Shown one piece after another: positions 11,326-21,787 of a stretch of DNA of 58,266 nt. A program made the position numbers and the translations under genes. The DNA lies in the NCBI GenBank assembly GCA_002081555.1, contig KV920998.1:1-58266 (forward strand). The letters are read 5' to 3'. Positions within the stretch are counted from its first letter, which is position 1. Every line of letters begins with the position of its first letter. The DNA is from Protostelium mycophagum (Eukaryota > Evosea > Variosea > Protosteliida > Protosteliaceae). The notes under the pieces were generated by a model. That model was not told the DNA's origin and made no database searches. It saw only the letters and a program-made list of their open reading frames with translations.

Positions 11326-13994
11326 ATGAGAGGTAATATATTTAATATCTCTTCAGGATCTCTGACTATTTTCAGTTTTATTTTTCATTTTGGTGTTGTT
11401 TTCCTTGGGTTCTGTGGCGGAGCGCATCAGCGATCTCGATCGTCAGCGTGTGGAAGCCTCTCTTTCTAGGACTGGAAAAGCTAATTTGTTGGTCACTTTT
11501 GCGACATCGGGTCTTCTGGACACCTTTTCAAAATCAAATGACGACACTGGCGCAGCCAACATCGAAGTCATGCAACAAAATGAGAAAACGATTAAGGAGG
11601 GCTGGAACGCTATAGAGCCTGTCTTTCTGGCGATGAACGACGGAAAGAGAACAGACGAGCCCGCCATCGTCGTCAACCGAGTCTTGAAGCTGCTTCACCC
11701 TGTCGCTATGGTCACTGTGAGGAGAGACGGCTTTGAGAGTCTTCTCACTGTGGAAGGAGTGGAAGTGATGCCGTGATGGATACTGGTTTCAGCGCTGAAA
11801 CACCCTTTCTAAAGAATCAGATTGTGTACGAGGCTTGTTTTGCCGACGGTATCACCTCCTTCTGCCCGGACAACAGCACCGACATGAGGGGTAGAATCCT
11901 AAAACTCTCTTCAAACATGACAAACTACAGGGCCTGGATCATCACGCCCTGGCAAAGAATCAATACACGGAACACACGTCGCAGGAACCATCGCTGGTAA
12001 GTGAAGCCCGTAGGTTCCTCACCGGGGTCCCCGGTTTGAGTAGTGCTAGTTACACTCTTCCACTACCTCTACCCTATGACTCTCAACATGTCTACTTTGG
12101 ACAGTATCCCAATGGAACTGGTGTCGGCTTGACCCCACTCAGCTCTCAGCTGTTAGGCTTTGAGCTTGTCTACCAACTGTCGACAGTGTACAATATCGCC
12201 GCTATGTCATTATCTATTGGAGGCGGAGATTACCCAGTTGCATGTGACAGCATTGATCGTTCGGTAAGACCTGAAACACATGTCATTATATGTCACATGT
12301 CAGACCAACATGGAGCAGCGTACTGCTGCCGTGAATAAGCTGAGAAGCGTTGGGATTCCCACGATTATTGCCGCAGGTAACGACGGCTCCAAGACAGGCT
12401 TAGCGGCTCCAGCATGTATCAGGTGATGCTCCATCATCTCCTGGATGTTCAACGCTGACATCATAGTGCGGCGTATGCAGTAGGTGCCACTTCAAAAGCA
12501 GACACCCCAGCTAGCTTTTCCAACAGTAACCGCCAAGTGGCACTCTTTGCTCCAGGTGTCGACATCTTGTCCTCTGTGGGTGAGCAAGGGTTTTGTTGCT
12601 TGACAAATTACTGACGTTATAGATGAGACTTCTTACGCATATCTGAGAGGTACTTCCATGGCAACACCAGTGGTTTCTGGCGCTGTCGCCGTAATGAGAT
12701 CTGCCTGTGAGTCGTTCTATTTTTGGCAGTTTCAAATAGTGACCGATTGTAGACGGAAAAAATATCCCCTTCACGGTCATCATGAAGAGACTCATTGAGA
12801 CGGGTGTACCCATTGTTGATCTGGGCAACAATCTCACCTTTCCCCGAGTAGATCTACAACGCGCCTTGTTCAACGATGAATTCTGTGGCAATGGCATTCT
12901 AGACCCCTCTGAGCAATGTTTGTCACACTTTTATTTCGAGAATGACATCATCAGGTGATGACGGTCACAAATTCCCAGGCGATGGGTGTACAGCTCATTG
13001 CGTTGTAGAAGAGCTGTACAAACCGATTGGGGCTAATGTGACCCTGCGCTCAGACTTGGTACCTCTGAACAATAACTCCTCCATGCTGACTCAGACTGCT
13101 CCTTTCACTCCTGGATATTGGTAATTTCTGTCAGCTGTCACACTTCATCTGACTCTGACAGGGCACCATTGTCTGACGAATGGAAAGGTACTTATTACCA
13201 TGGTTTCGACCGCTTCAGCCCTGCTGGATATGAGGAATACAACTTGGCTTTCGATTACGTACTCCCAGCGGCAGATCCAAACACAACTCAGAAGCTCACC
13301 CTGACTTTTGAGATGTATCTGCAGATGAAGACAGCCGCCACTGCTGGGACTTGTCGACAATCATTACATGTTGCAATCAATGGGTATGTACATTGTCTCA
13401 AGACTCAAAACGTGATGACGTCATAGATACCCGGTCATGTCGCCTGACCTTCCATACAATGGAGCTGTGGTCGCTGGAAACTTGACTGAGACCCCAACTG
13501 TATGGGCAGGTTGCCCAGCCTGGTGCGGCTTCGGCACCTCCTACTTCCAAAACATCAGCATGGACATATCAACATTCTCTGCACGCAATGCAACGGTGGG
13601 ATTCTTTTACGAGGGGCAGTTGCCAGACGGAGGAGTCACCGGGCTTCAAGTATGGATATCAAACGTCGCCATCAAACGTCAGCTCTATGAGAAGGTCAAG
13701 ACGACAGACGTTCCACTCCAAGACATCTTCTATATTCCAATTCCATCGACAACACAAGCACCGACTACTACTACTACAACTACAATTGTGGCAAGCACTA
13801 CTCAGGCAAAGGACGTAAGTGGGACCACTCAGATACCTACAAGTGGAGTGCCTTCTAGTCAACAGAATACAACCCAAAGAACAATTGTGACGGTCCCGAC
13901 AATGTCCGATAACGTGATCTCTTCTGCAGACTCCATGACAGCGTGTTGGATGTTGATGAGTTGCCTCTATCTGGCAACCTTAGTTGTATCTTAG
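11326..13994 (+). CDS. GPI-anchored subtilisin-like (S8) protease with a frame break
   Basis: This is a predicted secreted serine endopeptidase held at the cell surface. A 7-nt first exon (11326-11332) joins 11376 to give a signal peptide (MRVLFFILVLFSLGS). A propeptide follows. The catalytic triad is complete: Asp in VMDTGF (about 11776), His in HGTHVAGTIAG (about 11965), the oxyanion Asn in AAGND (about 12375), and Ser in GTSMATP (about 12650). After the protease comes a Cys-rich DUF4215-type repeat (CGNGILDPSEQC... GDGC), then a beta-rich region, a Thr-rich stalk, and a short hydrophobic C-terminus typical of a GPI signal. Between propeptide and catalytic Asp the frame shifts: the first frame stops at 11774-11776 and the catalytic frame overlaps it. 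I found no GT-AG intron that joins them, and roughly 25 residues usual at this junction are absent. It is either a pseudogene, a missing exon, or an assembly error. Confidence 0.78.
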
Positions 13995-14002
13995 ATCAAA
14001 GA

Positions 14003-14008
14003 AATAAA
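14003..14008 (+). terminator. Polyadenylation signal AATAAA
   Basis: AATAAA lies eight bases after the subtilase stop codon. Confidence 0.6.
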
Positions 14009-14050
14009 TGGCTGAGATGCTGATTGTAGAACAGACAATAAATACACTCT

Positions 14051-15758
14051 TTATCTCCTTGCCTCGTAAAATACATAGGCGCTGCCAGCCACAAATGAAG
14101 CCAGCAAAAAGTAAAACACAACCCTCTTAGTCTCCACTCTCTGTGGTACGAGATTATACTGGCACAACTTTGAAACAACAACGTGCATGATACTCTTTCT
14201 CGGAATCCAACCGAATGGGTACTGGTTAGATGGTGATCTACAATTGTGAATAAATTTCAAATATTTTCAGCGTTAAAACAAAAATGCACGTGCATAATCA
14301 ACAATTAAATAAATTCCAGAAAAAAGAAATAAAACTTACGTCTTTTTGAGGTGATGTTGAGATTTGCGTTGTAGTTGGGATGGTGGGATGTTGTCAAATA
14401 GAATCACCGCTTTACGTATGATATCGTCGAACGGTAAGTCCTGAGATATCTTACTGAGGAAACTGTGTACAGCGCTGTATTCGCATTCCACTTCCTTCAA
14501 CAATTTTTCTCTGAAGTGAATGATGATCTACAACGCGTCAGATTCTCGAAATTTCATGAGAATTTCGGAAAATAGGAGATTACCTCGCAGCTGACGTAGA
14601 GGGGCATGAGGGGGTGACTCGCTATAAATAGATCAAATAATCTGGCAATGTCCCCAAGATCGTCAAATCCGTGCGAGAACCAAGTCAATATCCAACTACA
14701 ACGCTCAGAAATTCCACTGAAATTTCGATGAGATTTCACCTGAGCGCAAAGTAAGGGTGTACACCTGATTCTTGAATGAATTTGTGTAATTGTGGGTCGG
14801 CGTGGTGCAATAATGGAAATAATAACGACAGAATGTCTTTAGTTGACTCTAAAGTGGGGTCTAGTGCGTCTCTGACATCTTGTCAGTCTTGACATATGTC
14901 TCGTTCGACATATGTCATTTTTAACAAGTTGTCTGTTGTGTCAATCTGGCATTTATAACTCTCCAAAAAAGATGATCTTGTCCGAATTAAAAACAATAAT
15001 AAAATAATACAGAAAAATAATACAAAGAAATCAATTGTAGAGAGAGATGTAGATGGCCACCTGATATGAAACAGTGACAGTCTCTCCATCATATTATAAG
15101 CAACACCCTCCCCAGCGATGAGAAGAAATACGGAACAGATATCGTGATAGCCTTGGTAATAAGACAATTCTGGATGACGTGTGAGCAACACGTTAATTAT
15201 CCGAGAGAGTTCTTGTCTCTTTTCCATCCTTTCATAAAAGTCAGAATGAGATCATCATAAAGAGATGAATGTTTTCACATGAAGAATGAGATTAAGGCAT
15301 AATGGATTTGTACATTGAAAATCATTATCAGGCGCGATACAAAATGAAAGAAAGGGATAGAGGGAGACTCACATCAGCTCTGGCTTCCCCACCGTGAATT
15401 TCCAAAGTGACCTGTCCACATCTTTTTCCACTTGATCGACATCTTTGTGTTGTGAGGGCACCTCTATTCAAAATCATTGTCTGGAGAAGATCTCTTGATA
15501 TAACAAAAGATCATCACAAAAAATGGCTCACTCTGCAGATCCACCTCTGGCAGTGGAGATACATTTAAAAGGATAGGCCAAGCCTGTCTCCTGATCTCGT
15601 GATTTACAAGACCACCATTTATAGCATAGCTTCTTAATGCCTCAAAGTCAACCTGTGACGATCAGTAAAGAGATGATGATATGGTTTAGGTCTCTTACCG
15701 GGTCTTGTTTCAATAACTCACGGATCTTCACGGCTCTTGCATTCTCCTTCTTGACCAT
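14051..15758 (-). CDS. TBC domain Rab GTPase-activating protein, TBC1D20-like
   Basis: This protein is predicted to switch off a Rab (Rab1-type in the animal family) at ER/Golgi membranes. Reading leftward from ATG at 15758, exons encode VKIRELLKQDP and then an EIRRQAWPILLNV segment typical of TBC N-termini. Next is the arginine-finger motif (VEKDVDRSLWKF, I/V-x-x-D-x-x-R), followed by the glutamine finger in YYQGYHDI. Then come LYVS-type helices, including SHPLMPLYV. The C-terminus has a hydrophobic segment (VVFYFLLASFVAGSAYVF) with a short tail. A C-terminal membrane anchor is a feature of TBC1D20/Gyp8, and it sets this protein apart from most TBC proteins. Both catalytic fingers are present, so it should be active. 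About nine short introns are suggested. Confidence 0.85.
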
Positions 15759-15856
15759 ATCGTTTCGATACAAAAATGCGACCTTTATCGGGTGATGTTC
15801 TCGTTGTATTTCAGATCATATATCAACATCCGATTCGACGAAACATAACAGCCGCA
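15759..15856. promoter_or_regulatory. Compact divergent promoter
   Basis: The start codons of the TBC gene (minus strand, 15758) and the QTRT2 gene (15857, or 15776 if the upstream in-frame ATG is used) are at most 98 bp apart and may be only 17 bp apart. Any core promoter elements for both genes must lie here or inside coding sequence. No TATA box is obvious. Confidence 0.5.
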
Positions 15857-17692
15857 ATGACAAAAAGGAAGGTGGAATGGACACAAAACGCTTCGGAAGG
15901 TGCAGCACGTTCAGGATGCCTCTCCATTGTTCGAGTATCTCCAGAGGGAGAGCAGCTGGATCGAATCAAGAAGCTGGAGACACCTTGTTTCATGTTAGGC
16001 AGTCGCATTGGAGCTCCTCCAAACTTGACGGTTGACCTTTGGAATGATCTCAAGAAATTGAGTAATTCTGTACAAGTGGGATTCGCCGATGTGTGAGAAG
16101 CTTCATCTTTCATGATCGTTTCGATCTGACCGTCTTCGATGTTCATTCACACCTATACAGATATAATGAAGCAGAAGTGGTGAAGGATTTTGGAAGAGGA
16201 CTGCACAAATTCATAGCTGTTGGTGAAGCACATAACAATTTCATGCCTCGAGGAGCTCCTGGTAATACGTCTACAATAATCTATTTTCCATGAAAAAATC
16301 GTGAAGATTCGCGCCAAACTGAAAAATTCAAATTTTGAAAACAACACAGAGGCCGTTGGCGAGGAGAGACTCACAGAATCGGTCATATTCTTATCTCACA
16401 GAGACCCTCTTAATCTGAATTCCTACAGCACTGTGGAAGGACTAGCCGTTACGTCCGATTCATTATCCATTGTGGCCAGACAGAGAGGAAAGGTAATAGA
16501 ATTTTCTTATAATATTTTGGCGCCAACATCTCCATATTTAAACTTTGAAACTGAAAGTGACAGGTGAAATTAACGGCGGAAAAATGCATAGAAATTTCGA
16601 GGAGTTTCGATGTAGATCTGGTAGAAGCGACATCTCTAGATGTACCATATCACGTGACCTCACAAAAGATCAGAAAATCCGTCGATATTTCACTCAGTTT
16701 GCTGGATAAGACCCTGAAGCACAATGTGAGCTTTTATTTCAAAATTCTAAAAATAGAACTGGGAGGTCTTCAAGAATATAATCTCAAAAGATAAAAAATC
16801 GTCGAGACAAGTGATGACGTCATCAGGATGGGAACGTTCTCGGGGTCATTCAGGGTGGTGGTGATCTGAAATCCCGGGCAATTTCTGCACTACAAACGGC
16901 CAAGCGGGACGTGTCAGGTTTTATTTTGGGAAGCTTTGGGCTGGGCGAGGATCTACAACAGCAGAATGACATGATCAACAGCATCATCGTGAGTCATCTT
17001 GAATTTTAAAGAATGTTTTTGGCGCGAAATACGAGATATGCATTTGCTAAGGATTGTTCTGACGTGTACAGCCACATCTTCCCGCCAATAAAGTCCGGTT
17101 TATTCCTGGAATCGGGACACCACAGCAGGTGACTCGTCCAACATTCAAATTTTATATTTACGCGCCAAAAGATCTTAACGGCCGTCTCATTGGGATGCGA
17201 CGTGTTCAACAGCAATTACCCGAATTTTCTGGGAGAATTCAGTCAGGCCCTCACTTTCTCCCTCAACTTTTCCACCGAAAATTCCGAGAAGATTCGCGAA
17301 TTTAAGATCAATTTGAGGGACCGGAAGTATCAATTGTCGACAGACCCCATCGTACAAGGCTGTGGATGTCAAGCGTGCCAGAGCCACACTAGATGCTACA
17401 TTATGCACCTTTTTGCCACACACGAAATGCTTGCGAACGTCCTGTTGTCCATGTGAGTCTTTTGGATCTGTGTCACGTTTAGTTAACGCGAAAAACACGG
17501 TACGCAACTGGGAGAAGGGGATCTTTCAGATGGATATGCATGCGTGTATAAAGATTTGGTACTGAATATGACAGACACAACTGTTGGCACTACTCCCACT
17601 TCTTTGTGCTGATCAGACAACACATTAAGGCTGGTACATTTCAGCAATTCAAAGAGGACTTTGAGAAAGCGTATTACCCCAAAGCAATGTGA
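15857..17692 (+). CDS. QTRT2: Queuine tRNA-ribosyltransferase accessory subunit 2
   Basis: This is the non-catalytic partner of the eukaryotic tRNA-guanine transglycosylase, which swaps guanine for queuine at the wobble position of GUN tRNAs. Matches to the family run through the protein: TPCFMLGSRIGAPPNLT near the N-terminus, DVPYHVTSQKIRKSVDISL (about 16640-16700), VIQGG (about 16850), a segment beginning EFKINLRDRKYQ, then the zinc motif CGCQACQSHTR (C-x-C-x2-C) with the downstream His, and ATHEMLANVLL. The C-terminal exon ends at TGA 17690-17692. I preferred ATG 15857 because the family begins about there; an in-frame ATG at 15776 would add 27 residues. A catalytic partner gene (QTRT1) is not in the window. 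Confidence 0.9.
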
Positions 17693-17697
17693 ATAAA
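17692..17697 (+). terminator. Polyadenylation signal overlapping the stop codon
   Basis: AATAAA uses the last A of the QTRT2 stop codon TGA (17690-17692), which implies an extremely short 3' untranslated region. Confidence 0.65.
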
Positions 17698-17940
17698 CTT
17701 GATGCATTTCTGGTTATGAGACTTCCTGAAGATGTTCTTGTACTCTTGTTCCAATGACTCTTTACCAACATTGCGAGACAATCACCCTCTGTATTAATAT
17801 ATTTATTCTGTCAGGTTGTATCTCATTTGAATAGTTCAATTGTGACACTGCAGTACAGGATTGTCTCGTTGTAAACGTGCCTTGAGAACCTAGTTCACTG
17901 AAAGCAAATCTGCAAATGGTGGAATGCATAATCAAACAAA

Positions 17941-19166
17941 ATGAAGAGAGGTGAGAGAGCACAAGCAGCGAGACATACTCTTGAAGTTATAAGTCAAGGA
18001 GGATACTCAAGTGAAGGAGAATACATCGAGGTACTTCCGGGATGATATTCATTCTCTTCTGATTCTGTAGATCGCAGACCGAATAGAGCGAGCCAAGCAG
18101 AAGACGAGAGTACTTCAGGAATCAGATCCCATCTTTGCAAATTGGTCCGCACTTCCCGCCACAAATGCTGATCAACCAGGTGATCACAAGTACTTCAGCT
18201 CAATCATCGATCTTTGTTTCAGACTTCTCATTTTTGACAGTGACAACTGTAGAGATCAGAATGTGCTCCACTCTTGAGGCAGCGAGAGATCTTCATCAAC
18301 AATATGGACAACCAGGTCTTCCCATTTTGACCTCTTCTCCTTCTGTTATTGACATCTTCTTAGGTGTTTTGAACTTCGCCTCTGCGAAGAATCCTGGAGG
18401 TGGATTTTTAGGAGGGTCACAAGCTCAAGAGGAGTCGCTCGCTCGCAGCAGTTCCCTCTACACGTGCCTTACAGACGTAAGATTTAAATTTATGATGTCA
18501 TGTTACATACTATAACCCACATCTTTAAAACACTCAAAAAGTTTTTGTATTAAATCTCGATGGCACATCACGTGAAAATCACGTATATTAACGCGATGTC
18601 ACGGTTGACGGAAGCCTGATGACGTCATCAGGTGTCAGATTGTACAGAATATTATTACGGACCACATAAGAAAGACCCCAAGGGGGGCTTCTATTCTCAT
18701 ACCATGATTTATTCTGGTGACGTGGTGGTCTTCAAGTCTGATGACGGGAAAATGGTACAGCCGTGGGACATGACTGTCCTCACGAGTTGTGCCGTGAACG
18801 CTGGGGTCGCGACACGCACCGCCACAAGGGGTGAGTTTTAATGGAATGAGAAACATTTCATTCTGATGAGAATGATTGTAGATGAGGTGGAGGTGGTGAT
18901 GAAGGAGAGGATGGGAAGAATCTTGAGAGTTTTCGAGGAAAATTCTGTGAAAAATCTGGTGCTAGGTAGCTATGGCACCGGCGTCTTCAAAAATACCATC
19001 GCCACGGTAAGCTTACCGATATCTCACGGTACGCTAACGCGAACAGGTCGCGAGGTTGTGGAAAGAGTTATTGGAAGGAAGGTATAGGAACAGCTTCGAG
19101 CATGTGGTGATGGCGATCATCGACAAGTCCACATTCGATGAGTTCACCTCAGTCTACAACACATAA
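17941..19166 (+). CDS. Microbial-type poly(ADP-ribose) glycohydrolase (TIGR02452 family)
   Basis: This enzyme is predicted to remove poly(ADP-ribose) from proteins. It is a macrodomain-fold enzyme of the bacterial/fungal PARG class. The signature is intact: VLNFASAKNPGGG followed by FLGGSQAQEESLARSS, giving the GGG-x7-QEE catalytic motif with two glutamates. Later family blocks are also present: a tyrosine-rich YYYGPH stretch, YSGDVVVFK, and near the C-terminus LVLGSYGTGVFKN and VVMAIID. Exons begin at ATG 17941 and end at TAA 19164-19166. Introns include one at about 18317-18363 with acceptor tcttcttag and one near 18480-18640 ending in aggtgtcag. The product is probably nuclear or cytosolic; no signal peptide is seen. 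Confidence 0.88.
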
Positions 19167-19402
19167 GACGTGCCTTTCTTTCAAATTGATTTTTCCTCAC
19201 TGCCAAGGCAAGCAGTATAATAAAATGTTCGAACATCTTTGGAAATATTGAAAAGTGCTTGAAGGTAAATTTAAATTAAATAAAACTTGAATTTTTTTAA
19301 ATTTTAAGAAAAATTTAATTAGAAATATTATTAAATTCGACATTTTTATCTCATCTCCCGCCCAATTTGAATTCTGTTGTACATCTGTGAGATCCAAGTG
19401 AT

Positions 19403-20755
19403 CTACTTTGGGTTGATGATCTGAAGTTGCTTGCAGACAGATGCCGGGAACCACCCCACCCTACTTTTTGACTGCGAAATGTCATCACATGATCATCCAA
19501 GATGGGCATTCTACTCGAAATTTAGCTGAACCTCGAAGTGTCTGAGTGCGTCTCATCGCAAGCAGCACGTCTCAAATCTTTGTGTTACAACGAAAGAAAA
19601 TGACTGGGCATCATTGGAGATGAAAAGTTGCTCACCCAGCCTTTCCATCTCTCATCTTCTTTTTTATAGATGATGATGATGTCGCCGACTTGCAGTTTGA
19701 GATCTGATGGATCGTGCATCTCATTTTCAGACAGCGCTTTCCCTACTGTGATCTCATCTGCCTCTTTCAGATTGTCAAAGGTGTCATCCTGCCTTCGGTC
19801 TGTGATTCTGCGGCAATGATCACAGTACCGGAAACCAACATCATCGCGACATTCTTGGCATTGCGACTTGATGTAGAAGACCGTGTGTGTCATCACGATT
19901 GCGGCATGAAGGTCTGTCATCCTGCGGTGGTGAGGGATATTTTCTGTGATAATCCATTTTATTTTTTAAATATTAAATTTTATTTCGTAGAAATCTACGG
20001 TATGGAACCATCCCATAATACTTTGTGTTTGTTTACAGTGGAAGAAATGCCAAAAATACAATATAAAGATCAAGTACCCGATCTTGTCCATCTCCTCTGA
20101 CGTGATTCTGCTCAATGATGTCATGGACAATATTTCCAATTTTTGTAGAGGTTGACGAAACTCCATCAGCTGTGAAGGGTCAAAATGTGACGTTGTAGAA
20201 GGCGTATAGTGTTGTCTCGTTGTAGTCTGTTAAAAATATTCATTGATTACGTTGAACTGATTTAGAAAGGCTTCAAATAATTCTTTCTGCCTGTCTCTGA
20301 GGTCTTGGCAATAATGGGTTGGAAACAAGCCAACTTGATTTCGTACCTGAACATTTAGACATGTCTAAATGGATTGAACACGTCTAATCCATACGAGAAG
20401 ATTCACTTACCGAGCCTAATCGCCAATTACACTCAACTCTATCATAAAAGGTAACGATATCACCTGCTATCAAATCGAGTTGCATCACACACGCCGCGTA
20501 ATCATAAAGAGCTTTTGTTTTTCCTATACGGATCAACACTCGACAGATCGATTTGGGGAAGAGTCCACGTCTGTCGCCAATCTACCATCTCATCAAATGA
20601 TTCCCTTCGATAGAAGCACCCACCGAACCCTCCCATAGATCCTCTGATTCTGGCATATTATGAATGATAATCAGATCGCTCAGGTTTACAGAAAGTTCAT
20701 TTGGCTTCTCAGCCTTTCTTCCTTCGAGTGCCTGTGCGTGTATCAAACATTCCAT
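19403..20755 (-). CDS. Triple-SH3 adaptor with a Cys-rich module
   Basis: This is a predicted scaffold that binds proline-rich partners, often in actin or membrane traffic. Read from ATG 20755, SH3-1 has ELSVNLSDLIIIHN, DLWEGS and RRGLFPKSI. SH3-2 has KALYDYAA, LIAGDIVTF and VGLFPTHYC. After a linker a CxxC-x8-CxxC segment (CQECRDDVGFRYCDHC) may bind zinc. SH3-3 has LKLQVGDIIIIY, ERWKGW and VGWFPASVC, ending IINPK and TAG (19403-19405). Each SH3 domain is split by an intron just after the conserved W-x-G. The order SH3-SH3-Cys-SH3 is not one I know by name. The linker exons between about 19930 and 20230 are the uncertain part. Confidence 0.8.
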
Positions 20756-20941
20756 GTTGATCGGCTGTTGTTCGTGGGCGAAAATACACGATCAGTCCAG
20801 CGATCGGATTTCGGCTTCCGTGTGACAACTCAAAAATCTGTTTGACCGAACACCAGAGAACCCTCAGAAGATTTCATGATCTGCACCGATGCACCCAGAA
20901 CGAATGTACATGAAAGAGTTTTGGACACATTCCTCATGCTT

Positions 20942-20947
20942 TTTATT
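20942..20947 (-). terminator. Polyadenylation signal AATAAA (minus strand)
   Basis: TTTATT on the plus strand, i.e. AATAAA on the minus strand, immediately follows the stop codon of the small GPI protein gene. Confidence 0.6.
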
Positions 20948-21598
20948 TTAGAGGAATAAGATGGCACAAAGGGTAAAGATGATGCTGCCAAATAGAGTGT
21001 TTGCTCCGCCTTTGCTCACAGGTGAGGATGTCGATTGTGTGGCCACTGATGATGTAGACGAAGTTGTGACTGGTGCCGAAAAGCTTGGGAACGTAAAGTT
21101 GTTTCCACAAGATCCGTTGTTGATGTACGTCACCATGCCTATTACATCGATCTGGGTTGGCACACAGCTGGCCACAGCAGGGCAGGCATCAGCATAGTTG
21201 AAGAAAACACCGTAAGGATTTGTGGTGCAGGAATTCCCGGCAAAATAAGGTGTCACTCTGATTCCTGCTGGTGGTGGGTTGAAGGCAGTCTCTTGGCGAA
21301 TGAGGTACGATGCGACAGGATCCGTTGTGTTGACACATCGGCCGAAATCACCGAAGGTCCGATCTCCAAAGTTGTCCTCACATGCGTTATCGCGGTAGAA
21401 GATTGCAATAGGCGTGTTCCTGTTTAAGATTTTGGTGGAGTTGCCGCCACCTAAGGGAATGCAAACGTTCAAAACGTAGGCTTCAGCGGATGTGGGTGTG
21501 CCAGAGCAGTTGCCGTTGTTGTTCCACGAGTAGAGGGTGATGCCATCTCCAAGGGCTGCCGTCACGAGGGCGAACAATAGGATGATGTGTCTGCGCAT
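20948..21598 (-). CDS. Small secreted Cys-rich protein with GPI signal
   Basis: This is a single-exon gene of 216 residues. It starts with MRRHIILLFALVTAALGDG, a clear signal peptide. The body contains about ten cysteines and several N-glycosylation sequons (NCS, NST, NTT, NGS, NFT). A Ser/Thr-rich stalk (TTSSTSSVATQSTSS) leads to a hydrophobic C-terminus (SIIFTLCAILFL) typical of GPI attachment. An in-frame ATG 171 nt upstream exists, but the region between reads like a 5' leader, and the signal peptide fits the 21598 start. I do not recognise the globular domain. It is probably a surface coat or adhesion protein. Confidence 0.82.
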   Translation of the reverse strand: MRRHIILLFALVTAALGDGITLYSWNNNGNCSGTPTSAEAYVLNVCIPLGGGNSTKILNRNTPIAIFYRDNACEDNFGDRTFGDFGRCVNTTDPVASYLIRQETAFNPPPAGIRVTPYFAGNSCTTNPYGVFFNYADACPAVASCVPTQIDVIGMVTYINNGSCGNNFTFPSFSAPVTTSSTSSVATQSTSSPVSKGGANTLFGSIIFTLCAILFL

Positions 21599-21787
21599 GT
21601 TGCGGGTCGAATCTGAGCGGTATATGTGGGATTTTGCCTTGGATGGATAATGGTGTGTCGACAAAAACGAGATGAAAAAGCCCCACTGATTTGTCCGAGA
21701 TCGGGCCGAGTACACTGAACACTGAATCTTCACAAGAGCAATCTCAAGCAAAAAAGTGACAGGCTTCACAGAGCCATAGTCTATGTA

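Noticed and set aside
3660-18629. TGACGTCA copies as conventional CRE promoter sites
   Set aside because: Most copies lie inside introns rather than upstream of genes, so a simple promoter reading does not fit; they are reported as an iterated word instead.
19714-20100. Plus-strand ORF with CHHDCGMKVCHPAV resembling a zinc finger
   Set aside because: The minus strand here encodes convincing SH3 exons that run through the same region, and the plus frame has no neighbours or splice context.
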